In this document: positions 23,755 to 37,700 of the stretch, one piece after another
Numbering within the stretch: the first letter of the stretch is position 1
Layout: each line of letters starts with the position of its first letter
From: Rhytidiadelphus loreus
Lineage: Eukaryota > Streptophyta > Bryopsida > Hypnales > Hylocomiaceae
Reading direction: 5' to 3'
DNA: 64,000 nt
Assembly (NCBI GenBank): GCA_947034895.1
Contig: OX344763.1
Span: 50,777,025 to 50,841,024 of the forward strand
The notes under the pieces: model-generated
Seen by the model: only the letters and a program-made list of their open reading frames with translations
Told to the model about the DNA's origin: nothing
The model's database searches: none
Program-made: the position numbers and the translations under genes

Positions 23755-24141
23755 ATGTGCAATGTCTTCCAAGTTGAAGGCGATCGTTATTTGGATCTCC
23801 CTAAAAGGCAACAACTGACTAATAGCCTCGTTTCCAGTTCAAGAGAATCATTGTTTATGACATCCAAATCTATTGAGGGAAGTACCAGACCGTCTCTAGA
23901 TACAGGGCCGTACCTGATGCGTACCGCGGAGGATGCTGCGTCTGCGGCCATCGACTTTTCTAAAGGAAATGTGGAGGATGGAGTCGTCAACAGTCCTCCC
24001 AGTCGAGAAGTGGTGAGGACGCCCATTTGCTCCCCGTCCCCGTTGAAACGGACATCCTCAACTCAAGGAGGACCGTTTTCCCCGACGCCAAGGACAGATA
24101 TTGTGACGAATCGTAAACTAGACCTGTCTGGAGATCCTTGA
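23755..24141 (+). pseudogene. Ser/Pro-rich ORF, unknown
   Basis: A 128-codon open frame rich in Ser, Pro, Thr and Arg, apparently disordered, ending at TGA 24139-24141. That stop lies in a decayed copy of the palindromic motif (ATCCTTGACGAGAGGAT). The same frame continues to about 24930 with eight further stops (TAG 24235, TAA 24250, TAG 24277, TGA 24310, TAA 24412, TAG 24670, TAG 24766, TAG 24889). That number is close to random expectation, so I do not claim the extension is coding. I recognise no domain. Confidence 0.3.
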
Positions 24142-24933
24142 CGAGAGGATTCTGTTGTACCGTTGCTCGCGTGTTTGCCTGCGCGTGTAAGCAAGACAAA
24201 GAAGCCTTCTGTCTCTGTGGGTTTTATGAAGCTTTAGGAAGGCAAGTTCTAAGGTGAACCTCAATTGCCCCAGCTCTAGGGTAATGAACCTCAGCCTTCA
24301 TTGTCTGCATGAGGTAGAAGGTCGCCTTCTGCGGACTCGCTATTCCGTCAAAGGATTATTAGGGAACATCGACGCTCCCTGGAATCCAAGTCCTCAGGAT
24401 CTGGACTTCCGTAAATACACAATGTCAATATGTTGGTACCAAGGCCGCTTGCTCGTCAGTCTACATCTCTTTCCACTTCAAAGGTTCCTGGAGACACCCA
24501 CACGTCGAAGCACAAGAGTGGTGGATCACAAAGTACAGGATTCTACGGAGCTGTGTGTGATGGAAGTGGGTCCTACTATCCTTCTCGACGCGAGGATATA
24601 TTCAAAGGTGTGGCAAAGCTCAAAGTACAAGAAGCAGCCAAGAGCAATTGTACAGCCAATGGTGATGCTTAGGCAAGCATACAAACGAAGTTTTCGAAGT
24701 CCTTGGCTTCTATGCCTCCTTCTCATAGCTTGGTGCCTCCTATTAATAGCATGGTAAATAAAATATAGAAAAAAGGACTTCGAGAAATTAAAAGCTCTCT
24801 GTTTAGTGAGCCTCTTCATTTCAACAAACATTCATTGGCTAGGATTCACTCACTTCCTATGAGCCCGGGGAGGACACTCCCTATGTTTTAGCAACCTACG
24901 TGCGGCGGAAAAAGTAAAACAAGTAATACACCT

Positions 24934-25720
24934 TAAAATTTAATTTCTTTTTCAAAAAAAAAACTATGGATAGATTTTACTACTTTAGAAGTTTATGTTT
25001 TGAATTATTAGTATTTTTTTGTGCTAATAGTAATTAGTTATAAATTTTTGAAGAAAAAAGATACACTGTAAAGCTGAAAATAACTTTCACACCTCAATAT
25101 TATATAAGAAAAAAAATGAAAAAAATGAAAAAAAAATTATATAGAATAGCTTTCTATTGAAAGTTTATTTGGGTTGAATATTGATGCAATAGTCATCTTC
25201 ATGTGAGCTCTATAAATATTTTAGTTGGAGAACATGCCATTTTAGTTCATTTTTCAACCCTTTCTAGACAATATATCTTATGTTATTTGGAATTGAATTT
25301 TTTTGTCAATAGAAACCTTTAGTCATTGTTAAACAAAGCTCAAAATTTTAGAATGAAATTATAGTTTATTCAAGGTGAATTACATGTATTACTTTTTCCA
25401 CCGCCGCACGTGGGTACCCCAAATGTAGTGAGAGTGTCCTCCCCTAGCCTGTGAGGTTTTGAGCAATAGACACCTACATTTCATATATTGAACAATCAAG
25501 TAAATGATGCATCATGCGTGCAATTTCAACTACTTCTTCCTTTTTAGAGTATTTGACTTATTGTATGAATGAATGTCTACTCCTAGCTCGTAATCTCAAG
25601 AACGCATATATGAAAACCTATAGCGTTTTCTGTGAATGGGTTCGTCTTATCCTTGGATTCAATTACTATTACATTAGAGGATCTTTGGAACCATGATTTG
25701 AAAGTCTCAAAATGATCCGT
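24934..25720. other. AT-rich right subterminal region of the element
   Basis: No supportable gene. Long A/T runs follow the last coding-like sequence. GGCGGAAAAAGTAA (about 24903) and its near-inverse TACTTTTTCCACCGCC (about 25390) form a large stem about 0.5 kb apart. The nearby CTCCCTA and GAGTGTCCTCCCC stretches look like partial inverted partners. The region leads into the right TIR. Confidence 0.4.
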
Positions 25721-25747
25721 TTGTCTCATTTTAATGAATAAGGCCTT
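25721..25747 (-). repeat. Right terminal inverted repeat of the 22-kb element
   Basis: Ends TTTAATGAATAAGGCCTT, the inverse complement of the left end, and is followed at 25748-25751 by the duplicated ATTG and then a normal satellite monomer (TAGATATTGGAAATAATC). Confidence 0.9.
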
Positions 25748-28700
25748 ATTGTAGATATTGGAAATAATCTGAAGACCTCAAATGAAGAGGATAAAAATAA
25801 AAAATAGGAAATGATTGAACCCTTACCCTTTACAAGAAGTAATCAAAAAAACCATGCCCTGTAATTTTATGGTCTCCCATTTCAAATCCCATAAAAGTTT
25901 TACATAAACCATGTGGAAGTGAAAATTGTAGAAGTTGCAAATAATCTAAAGACCTCAGATGAAGAGGAATAGAAAAGAAATAGGAAATGTCCAAATGCCC
26001 ATTGAGAGAAGTAATTTAAAAAACCATGCCCTGTAATTTTAAGGTCTCCCATTTCAAATCCCATGAAAGTTATACGTAAACCATGTAGAAATAAAAATTG
26101 TAGAAGTTGGAAATATTCTAAAGACCTCAAATGCAGAGGATGGAAAAGAAAAATATGAAATAATTGTACCCTTGCCTTTTGCAAGAAGTAATCTAAGAAA
26201 CCATGCCCAGTAATTTTAGAGTCTCCCATTTCAAATCCCATCAAAGATTTACGTAAACTATGCGAAATAAAAATTGTAGAAGTTGCAAATAATCTAAAGA
26301 CCTCAAATGAAGAGGATGAAAAAAAAGATAGGAAATGTACAAAAGCCCATTGCAAGAAGTAATTAAGACAACCATGCCCTGTAATTTTAGGGTCTGCCAT
26401 TTCAAATCCCATGAAAGTTTTATGTAAACCATGTGGAAGTAAAAATTGTAGAAGTTGCAAATAATCTAAAGACCTCAAATGAAGAGGATTAAGAAAAAAA
26501 TAGCACATGTACAAAATCCCATTGCAAGATGTAATTTAAAAAACCATGCTCTGTAATTTTAGGGTCTCCCATTTCAAATCCCATGAAAGTTTTACGTAAA
26601 CCACGTGAAAATATAAATTGTAGAAGTTGGAAATAATCCAAAGACCTTAAATGAAGAGGATGAGAAAATGAAATAGGAAATGATTGTATCCTTGCCCTTT
26701 CAAAGAAGTAATCTAAAAAACCATGCCCTATAATTTTAGGGTCTCTCATTTCAAATCGCTTGAAAGTTTTACGTAAACCACGTGGAAATAAAAATTGTAG
26801 AAGTTGCAAATAATCTAAACACGTCAAATGAAGAGGATGAAACTAAAAATAGGAAATGTTTGTACCCTTGCCCTTTACAAGAAGTAATTTAGAGAACCAT
26901 GCCCTGTGATTTTGGGGTCCCTCATTTCAAATTCCATGAAAGTTTTACGTATACCACGTGGAAATAAAATTTGTAGAAGTTGGAAATAATCCAAAGACCT
27001 CAAATGAAGAGGATGAAAAAAAGAAATAGGAAATCATTGTACCCTTGCTCTTTGCATGAAGTAATTTAGAAAACCATGCCCTGTTATTTTAGGGTCTCCC
27101 ATTTCAAATCCCATGAAAGTTTTACGTAAACCATGTGGAAGTAAAAATTGTAGAAGTTGCAAATAATCTAAAGATCTTAAATGAAGAGGATGAAACTAAA
27201 AATAGGAAATGTTTGTACCCTTGCCCTTTACAAGAAGTAATTTAGAAAACCATGCCCTGTGATTTTGGGGACCCTCATTTCAAATTCCATGAAAGTTTTA
27301 CGTAAACCACGTGGAAATAAAATTTGTAGAAGTTAGAAATAATCTAAAGACGTCAAATGAAGAGGATGAAAATAAAAATAGGAAATGATTGTATCCTTGC
27401 CCTTTACAAGAAGTAATCTTAAAAAACCATGCCCTATAATTTTAGGGTCTCTCATTTCAAATCACATGAAAGTTTTATGTAAACGACGTTGAAATAAAAA
27501 TTGTAGATGTTGCAAATAATCTAAAGACATCAAATGAAGAGGATGAAACTATATATAGGAAATGATTGTATCCTTGCCCTTTACAAAAAGTAATTTAGAA
27601 AACCATGCCCTGTGATTTTAGGGTCCCTCATTTCAAATTCCATGAAAGTTTTATGTAAACCATGTGGAAATAAAAATTGTAGAAGTTGCAAATAATCCAA
27701 CGACCTCAAATGAAGAGGATGAGAAAATGAAATAGGTAATTATTGTACCCTTTCCCTTTGCAAGAAGTAATTTAGAAAACCATGCCCTGTAATTTTAGGG
27801 ACTCCCATTTCAAATCCCATGAAAGTTTTACGTAAACCACGTGGAAATAAAAACTGTAGAAGTTGCAAATAATCTAAAGACGTCAAATGAAGAGGACGAA
27901 AGTAAAAATAGGAAATGTTTGTACCCTTGCCCTTTACAAGAAGTAATTTAGAAAACCATGCCCTGTGATTTTAGGGTCTCCCATTTTAAATCCCATGAAA
28001 GTTTTACGTAAACCACGTGGAAATATCAATTGTAGAAGTTGGAAATAATCCAAAGACCTCAAATGAAGAGGATGAAAAAAAGAAATAGGAAATTATTGTA
28101 CCCTTGCTCTTTGCATGAAGTAATTTAGAAAACCATGCCCTGTTATTTTAGAGTCTCCCATTTCAAATCCCATGAAAGTTTTACGTAAATAAGGTGGAAA
28201 TAAAAATTGTAGATGTTGCAAATAATCTAAAGATCTTAAATGAAGAGGATGAAAATAAAAATAGGAAATGATTGTACCCTTGCCCTTTGCAAGAAGTAAT
28301 CTAAAAAACCATGCTATGGAATTCTAGGGTCTCCCATTTCAAATCCCGTGAAAGTTTTACGTAAACCACGTGGAAATAAAAACTGTAGAAGTTGCAAATA
28401 ATCTAAAGACCTCAAATGAAGAGGATGAAAAAATGAAATAGGAAATTATTGTCCCCTTGCCCTTTGCATGAAGTAATTTAGAAAACCATGCCATGTTATT
28501 TTAAGGTCCCTCATTTCAATTTCCATGAAAGTTTTACGTAAATTACGTCGAAATAAAATTTGTAGAAGTTGGAAATAATCTAAAGACCTCAAATGAAGAG
28601 GATGAAAAAATGAAATAGGAAATGATTGTACCCTTGCCGTTTCCAAGAAGTAATCTAAAAAACCATGCCCTATAATTTTAGGGTCCCTCATTTCAAATCG

Positions 28701-31700
28701 CATGAAAGTTTTACGTAAGCCACGTGGAAATAAAAATTGTAGAAGTTGGAAATAATCTAAAGACCTGAAATGAAAGAGATGAAAAAGTGAAATAGGAAAA
28801 GATTGTACCCTTTCCCTCTACAAGTAGTAATTTAGAAAACCATGCCCTGCAATTTTAGGGTCTCCCATTTCAAATCCCATGAAAGTTTTACATAAACCAG
28901 AAGGAAATAAAAATTGTAGAAGCTGGAAATAATCTAAAGACCTCAAATGCAGAGGACGGAACAGAAAAATAGGAAATGATTGTACCCATGCCTTTTGCAA
29001 GAAGTAATCTAAGAAACCATACCCTGCAATTTTAGGGACTTCCATTTCAAATCCCATGAAAGTTTTATGTAAACCATGTGGAAATAAAAATTGTAGAAGT
29101 TGCAATTAATCTAAAGACCTCAAATGAAGACGATGACAAGAAAGAAAGGAAATGTTCATTTGCCATTTGAAAGAAATAAAGTAAAAAGCCATGCCCTGTC
29201 ATTTTAGGGTCTTCCATTTCAAATCCCATGAAAGTTTTACGTAAACCATGTGGAAGTAAAAATTGTAGAAGTTGGAAATAATCCAAAGACCTCAAATGAA
29301 GAGGATGAAAAAAAGAAATAGGAAATCATTGTACACTTGCTCTTTGCATGAAGTAATTTAGAAAACCATGCCCTGTTATTTTAGGGTCACCCCTTTCAAA
29401 TCCCGTAAAAGTTTTACGTAGACCACGTGGAAATATAAATTGTATAAGTTGGAAATAATCGAAAGACCTCACATGAAGAGGATGAAAAAATGAAATAGGA
29501 AATTATTGTCCCCTTGCCCTTTGCATGAAGTAATTTAGAAAACCATGCCATGTTATTTTAGGGTCCCTCATTTCAAATTCCATGAAAGTTTTACGTAAAT
29601 TACGTCGAAATAAAATTTGTAGAAGTTGGAAATAATCTAAAGACCTCAAATGAAGAGGATGACAAGAGAAAAAGGAAATATTCATTTGCCATTTGAAAGA
29701 AATAATTTAAAAAACCGTGCTCTATAATTTTAGGGTCTCCCATTTCAAATCCCGTCAAAGTTTTACATACACCACGTGGAAATAAAAATTATAGAAGTTG
29801 CAAATAATCTAAAGACCTCAAATGAAGAGGATGAAAAAATAAAATAGGAAATTATTGTACTCTTGCCGTTTGCAAGAAGTAATTTAGAAAACCATGCCCT
29901 GGAATTCTAGGGTCTCCCATTTCAAATCCCGTGAAAGTTTTACGTAAAGCACGTGGAAATAAAAATTATAGAAGTTGCAAATAATCTAAAGACCTCAAAT
30001 GAAGAGGATGAAAAAATGAAATAGGAAATTATTGTCCCCTTGCCCTTTGCATGAAGTAATTTAGAAAACCATGCCATGTTATTTTAAGGTCCCTCATTTC
30101 AAATTCCATGAAAGTTTTACGTAAATTACGTCGAAATAAAATTTGTAGAAGTTGGAAATAATCTAAAGACCTCAAATGAAGAGGATGACAAGAAAAAAAG
30201 GAAATATTCATTTGCCATTTGAAAGAAATAATTTAAAAAACCGTGCTCTATAATTTTAGGGTCTCCCATTTCAAATCCCGTCAAAGTTTTACATACACCA
30301 CGTGGAAATAAAAATTATAGAAGTTGCAAATAATCTAAAGACCTCAAATGAAGAGGATGAAAAAATGAAATAGGAAATTATTGTCCCCTTGCCCTTTGCA
30401 TGAAGTAATTTAGAAAACCATGCCATGTTATTTTAGGGTCCCTCATTTCAAATTCCATGAAAGTTTTACGTAAATTACGTCGAAATAAAATTTGTAGAAG
30501 TTGCAAATAATCCAAAGACCCCAAATGAAGAGGATGAAAAAAAGAAATAGGAAATTATTGTACCCTTGCCCTTTGCAAGAAGTAACTTAGAAAACCATGC
30601 CTTGTAATTTTAGGGTCGTACATTTCAAGTCCCATGAAAGTTTCACGTAAACCATGTGGAAATAAACAATGGAGAAGTTGCAAATAATCTAAAGACCTCA
30701 AATGAAGACGATGAGAAAATGAAATAGGAAATTATTGTACCCTTGCCCTTTGCAATAAGTAATTTAGAAAACCATGCCTTGTAATTTTAGGGTCTTACAT
30801 TTCAAGTCCCATGAAAGTTTTATGTAAACCATGTGGAAATAAAAATTGTAGAAGTTGCATATAATCCAAAGACCTCAAATGAAGAGGATGAGAAAATGAA
30901 ATAGGAAATTATTGTACCCTTGCCCTTTGCAAGAAGTAATTTAGAAAACCATGCCTTATAATTTTAGGGTCTTACATTTCAAGTCCCATAAAAGTTTTAT
31001 ATAAACCATGTGGAAATAAAAATTGTAGAAGTTGCAAATAATCCAAAGACCTCAAATGAAGAGGATGAGAAAATGAAATAGGAAATTATTGTACCCTTGC
31101 CCTTTGCAAGAAGTAATTTAGAAAATCATGCCCTGAGATTTTAGGGTCCCTCATTGCAAATTCCATGAAAGTTTTACGTAAGTAAGGTGAAAATAAATAT
31201 TGTAGATGTTGCAAATAATCTAAAGACCTCAAATGAAGAAAATGAAAAGAAAAAAATGAAATGTTCATTTGCCATTTGAAAGAAATAATTTAAAAGGTCA
31301 TGCCCTGTAATTTTAGGGTCTTCCATTTAAAATCCCATGAATGTTTTACGTAACCATGTGGAAAGAAAAATTGTAGAAGTTGTAAATAATATAAAGACCT
31401 CAAATGAAGAAGATGAGAAAATGAAATAGGAAATCATTGTACCCTTGCCTTTGTAAGAAGTAATTTAGAAGAACATGCCCTGTTATTTTAGGGTCTTACA
31501 TTTCAAGTCCCTTGAAGTCTCACGTAAACCATGTGGAAAAAAAAATGTAGAAGTTGCAAATAATCCAAAGACCTCAAATGAAGAGGATGAGAAAATGAAA
31601 TAGGAAATGATTGTACCCTTGCCCTTTGCATGAAGTAATTCAGAAAACCGTGCCCTGTAATTTTAGGGACTCCCATTTCAAATCCCGTGAAAGTTTTACG

Positions 31701-34700
31701 TAAACCACGTGGAAATAAAAATTGTAGAAGTTGCAAATAATCCAAAGACCTCAAATGAAGAGGATGAGAAAATGAAAAAAGAAATTATTGTACCCTTGCC
31801 CTTTGCAAGAAGTAATTTAGAAAACCATGCCCTGTGATTTTAGGGTCCCTCATTTCAAATTCTATGAAAGTTTTACGTAAGTAAGGTGGAAATAAATATT
31901 GTAGATGTTGCAAATAATCTAAAGACCTCAAATGAAGAACATGAAAAGGAAAAAAAGAAATGTTCATTTGCCATTTGAAAAAAATAATTTAAAAGTCCAT
32001 GCCCTGTTATTTTAGGGTCTTCCATTTAAAATCCCATGAAAGTTTTACGTAACCATGTGGAAAGAAAAATTGTAGAAGTTGGAAACAATATAAAGACCTC
32101 AAATGAAGAGGATAAAAAAATGAAATAGGAAATCATTGTACCCTTGCCCATTGCAAGAAATAATTTAAAAAGCCATGCCCTGTAATTTTAGGGTCACCGA
32201 TTTCAAATCCCGTGAAAGTTTCACATAAACCATGTGGAAATAAAAATTGTAGAAGTTGCAAATAATCTAAAGACCTCAAATGAAGAAGATGAAACTAAAA
32301 ATAGGAAATGTTTGTACCCATGCCCTATACAAGAAGTAATTTAATAACCCATGCTTTGTAATTTTAGGGCCTCCCATTTCAAATCCCATGAAAGTTTTAT
32401 GTAAACCATGTGGAAATAAAAATTTTAGAAGTTGCAAATAATCCAAAGACTTAAAATGAAGAGGATGAGAAAATGAAATAGGAAATTATTGTACCCTTGC
32501 CCTTTGCAAGAAGTAATTTAGAAAACTATGCCCTGTAATTTTAGAGACTCCCATTTCAAATCCCATAAAAGTTCCATGTAAACCATGTGGAAATTAATAT
32601 TGTAGAAGTTGCAAATAATCTAAAGATCTCAAATGAAGAGGATGAAAATAAAAATAGGAAATGATTGTACCCTTGCTCTTTACAAGAAGTAATCTAAAAA
32701 ACCATGCCCTATAATTTTAGGATTTCTCATTTCAAATCCCATGAAAGTTTTACGTAAACCATGTGGAAGTAAAAATTGTAGAAGTTGCAAATAATCTAAA
32801 GATCTTAAATGAAGAGGATGAAACTAAAAATAGGAAATGTTTGTACCCTTGCCCTTTACAAGAAGTAATCTAAAAAACCATGCCCTGTGATTTTGGGGAC
32901 CCTCATTTCAAATTCCATGAAAGTTTTACGTAAACCACGTGGAAATAAAAATTGTAGAAGTTGGAAATAATCTAAAAACCTCAAGTGATGAGGATGAGAA
33001 AATGAAATAGGAAATGATTGTACCCTTGCCCTTTCCAAGAAGTAATCTAAAAAACCATGCCCTATAATTTTAAGGTCTCTCATTTCAAATCGCATGAAAG
33101 TTTTACGTAAACCACGTGGAAATAAAATTTGTAGAAGTTAGAAATAATCTAAATACGTCAAATGAAGAGGATGTAACTAAAAATAGGAAGTCATTGTTCA
33201 CTTGCCCTTTACAAGTAGAAATCTAAAAAACCATGCCCTGGAATTTTAGTGTCTCTCATTTCAAATCCCGTGAAAGTTTTATGTCAACCACGTGGAAATA
33301 AAAATTGTAGAAGTTGCAAATAATCTAAAGACGTGAAATGAAGAGGATGAAACTAAAAATAGGAAATTATTTTACCCTTGCCCTTTACAAGAAGTAATCT
33401 AAAAAACCATGCCCTGTTATTTTAGGGTCTTCCATTTCAAATCCCATGAAAGTTCCATGTAAACCATGTGGAAATTAATATTGTAGAAGTTGCAAATAAT
33501 CTAAAGATCTCAAATGAAGAGGATGAAAATAAAAATAGGAAATGATTGTACCCTTGCTCTTTACAAGAAGTAATCTAAAAAACCATGCCCTATAATTTTA
33601 GGATTTCTCATTTCAAATCCCATGAAAGTTTTACGTAAACCATGTGGAAGTAAAAATTGTAGAAGTTGCAAATAATCTAAAGATCTTAAATGAAGAGGAT
33701 GAAACTAAAAATAGGAAATGTTTGTACCCTTGCCCTTTACAAGAAGTAATCTAAAAAACCATGCCCTGTGATTTTGGGGACCCTCATTTCAAATTCCATG
33801 AAAGTTTTACGTAAACCACGTGGAAATAAAAATTGTAGAAGTTGGAAATAATCTAAAAACCTCAAGTGATGAGGATGAGAAAATGAAATAGGAAATGATT
33901 GTACCCTTGCCCTTTCCAAGAAGTAATCTAAAAAACCATGCCCTATAATTTTAAGGTCTCTCATTTCAAATCGCATGAAAGTTTTACGTAAACCACGTGG
34001 AAATAAAATTTGTAGAAGTTAGAAATAATCTAAATACGTCAAATGAAGAGGATGTAACTAAAAATAGGAAGTCATTGTTCACTTGCCCTTTACAAGTAGA
34101 AATCTAAAAAACCATGCCCTGGAATTTTAGTGTCTCTCATTTCAAATCCCGTGAAAGTTTTATGTCAACCACGTGGAAATAAAAATTGTAGAAGTTGCAA
34201 ATAATCTAAAGACCTCAAATAAAGAGGATGAAAAAATGAAGTAGGTAATTACTGTACCCTTGCCCTTTGCAAGAACTAATTTAGAAAACCATGCCCTGTA
34301 ATTTTAGGGTCTCCCATTTCAAATCCCGTGAAAGTTTTACGTAAAGCACGTGGAATTAAAAATGTAAAAGTTGGAAATAATCTAAAGACCTCAAATGAAG
34401 AGGATGAAAAAATGAAATAGGTAATTATTGTGCTCTTGCCGTTTGCAGGAAGTAACCTAGAAAACCATGCCCTGGAATTTAAGGGTCTACCATTTCAAAT
34501 CCCATGAAAGTTTTACGTAAATGAGGTGGAAATAAAAATTGTAGATGTTGCAAATAATCTAATGACCTCAAATGAAGAAAATGAAAAGAAAAAGAAGAAA
34601 TGTTCATTTGCCATTTGAAAGAAATAATTTAAAAAGCCATGCCCTGTAATTTTTGGGTCTCTCATTTCAAATGCCGCGAAAGTTTTACATAAACCACGTG

Positions 34701-37700
34701 GAAATAAAAATTGTAGAAGTTGCAAATAATCTAAAGACCTCAATTGAAGAAAACGAAAAGAAAAAGAAGAAATGTTCATTTGCCATTTGAAAGAAATAAT
34801 ATAAAAAGCCATGCCCTGTAATTTAAGGGTCTCTCATTTCAAATGCCGCGAAAGTTTTACATAAACCACGTGGAAATAAAAATTGTAGATGTTGCAAATA
34901 ATCTAAAGACCTCAATTGAAGAAAACAAAAAGAAAAAGAAGAAATGTTCATTTGCCATTTGAAAGAAATAATTTAAAAAGCCATGCCCTGTAATTTAAGG
35001 GTCTCTCATTTCAAATGCCGCGAAAGTTTTACATAAACCACGTGGAAATAAAAATTGTAGAAGTTGCAAATAATCTAAAGACCTCAAATGAAGAGGATGA
35101 AAATATAAAAAAAGGAAATTATTGTCCGCCTGCACTTTGCATGAAGTAATTTAGAAAACCATGCCCTATAATTTTAGGGTCTCACATTTCAAATCCCATG
35201 AAAGTTTTACGTAAACCACGTGGAAATAAAAATTGTAGAAGTTGCAAAAAATCTAAAGACGTCAAATGAAGAGGATTAAAATAAAAATAGGAAATGAATG
35301 GACCCTTGCCCATTACAAGTAGAAATCTAAAAAACCATGCCCTGGAATTTTAGAGTCTCCCATTTCAAATCCCGTGAAAGTTTTACGTAAAGCAAGTGGA
35401 AATAAAAATGTAGAATTTGGAAATAATCCAAAGACCTCGAATGAAGAGGATGAAAAAATGAAATAGGTAATTATTGTACCCTTGCCCTTTGCAAGATGTA
35501 ATTTAGAAAACCATGCCCTGTTATTTTAGGGTCTCACATTTCAAATCCTATGAAAGTTTTACATAAATAAGGTGGAAATAAAAATTGTAGATGTTGCAAA
35601 TAATCTAAAGACTTCAAATGAAGAGGATGAAAAAATGAAATAGGTAATTATTGTACCCTTGCCCTTTGCAAGAAGTAATTTCGAAAATCATGCCCTGTAA
35701 TTTTAGGGTCACCCATTTCAAATGCGCTGAAAGTTTTACGTAAAGCAAGTGGAAATAAAAATGTAGAATTTGGAAATAATCCAAAGACCTCGAATGAAGA
35801 GGATGAAAAAATGAAATAGGTAATTATTGTACCCTTGACCTTTGCAAGATGTAATTTAGAAAACCATGCCCTGTTATTTTAGGGTCTCACATTTCAAATC
35901 CCATGAAAGTTTTACATAAATAAGGTGGAAATAAAAATTGTAGATGTTGCAAATAATCCAAAGACTTCAAATGAAGAGGATGAAAAAATGAAATAGGTAA
36001 TTATTGTACCCTTGCCCTTTGCAAGAAGTAATTTCGAAAATCATGCCCTGTAATTTTAGGGTCACCCATTTCAAATGCGCTGAAAGTTTTACGTAAAGCA
36101 AGTGGAAATAAAAATGTAGAATTTGGAAATAATCCAAAGACCTCGAATGAAGAGGATGAAAAAATGAAATAGGTAATTATTGTACCCTTGACCTTTGCAA
36201 GAAGTAATTTAGAAAACCATGCCCTGTTATTTTAGGGTCTCACATTTCAAATCCCATGAAAGTTTTACATAAATAAGGTGGAAATAAAAATTGTAAATGT
36301 TGCAAATAATCTAAAGACTTCAAATGAAGAAAATGAAAAGAAAAAAAAGAAATGTTCATTTGACATTTGAAAGAAATAATTTAAAAAGCCATGATCTGTA
36401 ATTTTAGGGTCTCTCAGTTCAAATCTCGTGAAAGTTTGACATAAACCACGTGGAAATAAAAATTGTAGAAGTTGCAAATAATCTAAAGACCTCAAATGAA
36501 GAGGATGAGAAAGTGAAATAGGAAATTATTGTACCCTTGCCCTTTGCAAGAAGTAATTCAGAAAACCATGCCCTGGAATTTTAGGGTCTCTCATTTCAAA
36601 TCGCATGCAAGTTTTACGTAAACCACGTGGAAATAAAAATTGTAGAAGTTGCAAAAAATCTAAAGACGTCAAATGAAGAGGATGAAAATAAAAAAAGGAA
36701 ATGAATGGACCCTTGCCCTTTATAAGAAGTAAACGAAAAGAGCATGCCCTATAAATTTAGGGTCTTTCATTTCAAATCCCGTGAAAATTTTACGTAAACC
36801 ACGTGGAAATAAAAATTGTAGAAGTTGCAAATAATCTAAAGACCTCAAATGTAGAGGATGAAAAAATGAAATAGGAAATTATTGTTCCCTTGCCCTTTGC
36901 ATGAAGTAATTTAGAAAACCATGCCCTGTAATTTTAGGGTGTTCCATTTCAAAATCCCATGAATGTTTTACGTAAATAAGGAGGAAATAAAAATTGTAGA
37001 AGTTGCAAATAATCTAAAGACCTCAATTGAAGAAAATGAAAAGAAAAAGAAGAAATGCTCATTTGCCATTTGAAAGAAATAATTTAAAAAGCCATGCCCT
37101 GTAATTTAAGGGTCTCTCATTTCAAATCCTGCGAAAGTTTTACGTAAACCATGTGGAAATAAAAATTGTAGAAGTTGCAAATAATCTAAAGACCTCAAAT
37201 GAAGGGATAAAAAAATGGAGTAGGAAATTAGTGTCCCCTTGCCCTTTGCAAGAAGTAATTTAGAAAACCATGCCCTGTAATTTTAGGGTCTCACATTTCA
37301 AATCCCATGAAAGTTTTACGTAAATAAGGTGGAAATAAAAATTGTAGATGTTGCAAATAATCTAAAGACCTCAAATGAAGAAAATGAAAAGAAAAAAAAG
37401 AAATGTTTAGTTGCCATTTGAAAAAAATAATTTAAAAAGCCATGCCCTGTAATTTTAGGGTCTCTCATTTCAAATCCCATGAAAGTTTTACGTAAACCAT
37501 GTGGAAATAGAAATTCTAGAAGTTGCAAAAAATCTAAAGACGTCAAATGAAGAGGATGAAAATAAAAATAGGAAATGAATGGACTCTTGCCCTTTACAAG
37601 TAGAAATCCAAAAAACCATGCCCTGGAATTTTAGAGTCTCCCATTTGAAATCCCGTGAAAGTTTTACGTAAACCACATGGAAATAAAATTGTAGAAGTTG

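Larger units (their letters stand above)
3767..25747. mobile_element. 22-kb cargo-carrying TIR transposon inserted in the satellite
   Basis: The element is 21,981 bp long. Its ends are 27-bp inverted repeats (3767-3793 and 25721-25747) starting AAGGCCTTATTCATTAAA and continuing to TGAGACAA, identical at 26 of 27 positions. They are flanked by a 4-bp duplication, ATTG. A subterminal copy of TTCATTAAATTGAGAC (3776-3791) recurs at 3841-3856. Contents, left to right: DUF7869-like transposase pseudogene (minus), 47-bp palindromic minisatellite, dioxygenase-like ORF (plus), hairpin cluster, and methyltransferase-like and phosphatase-like exons (plus). That the transposase moved this element is inferred from its position next to one terminus and from the same arrangement at 57658 onward. 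I cannot assign a superfamily; a 4-bp duplication with GC-rich termini is not diagnostic. Confidence 0.85.

Noticed and set aside
24142..24930. Extension of the Ser/Pro-rich frame as coding with many C-to-T stops
   Set aside because: Eight stops in about 260 codons is near random expectation, so continuity cannot be claimed without homologues.
25900..26827. Long minus-strand frames in the satellite (up to 204 codons) encoding LQLLQFLFPRGL-type repeated peptides
   Set aside because: The monomer is near 177 bp, a multiple of three, so any stop-free frame stays open across units. Frames break at random as monomers vary, start at arbitrary points, and no codon-level constraint is visible.
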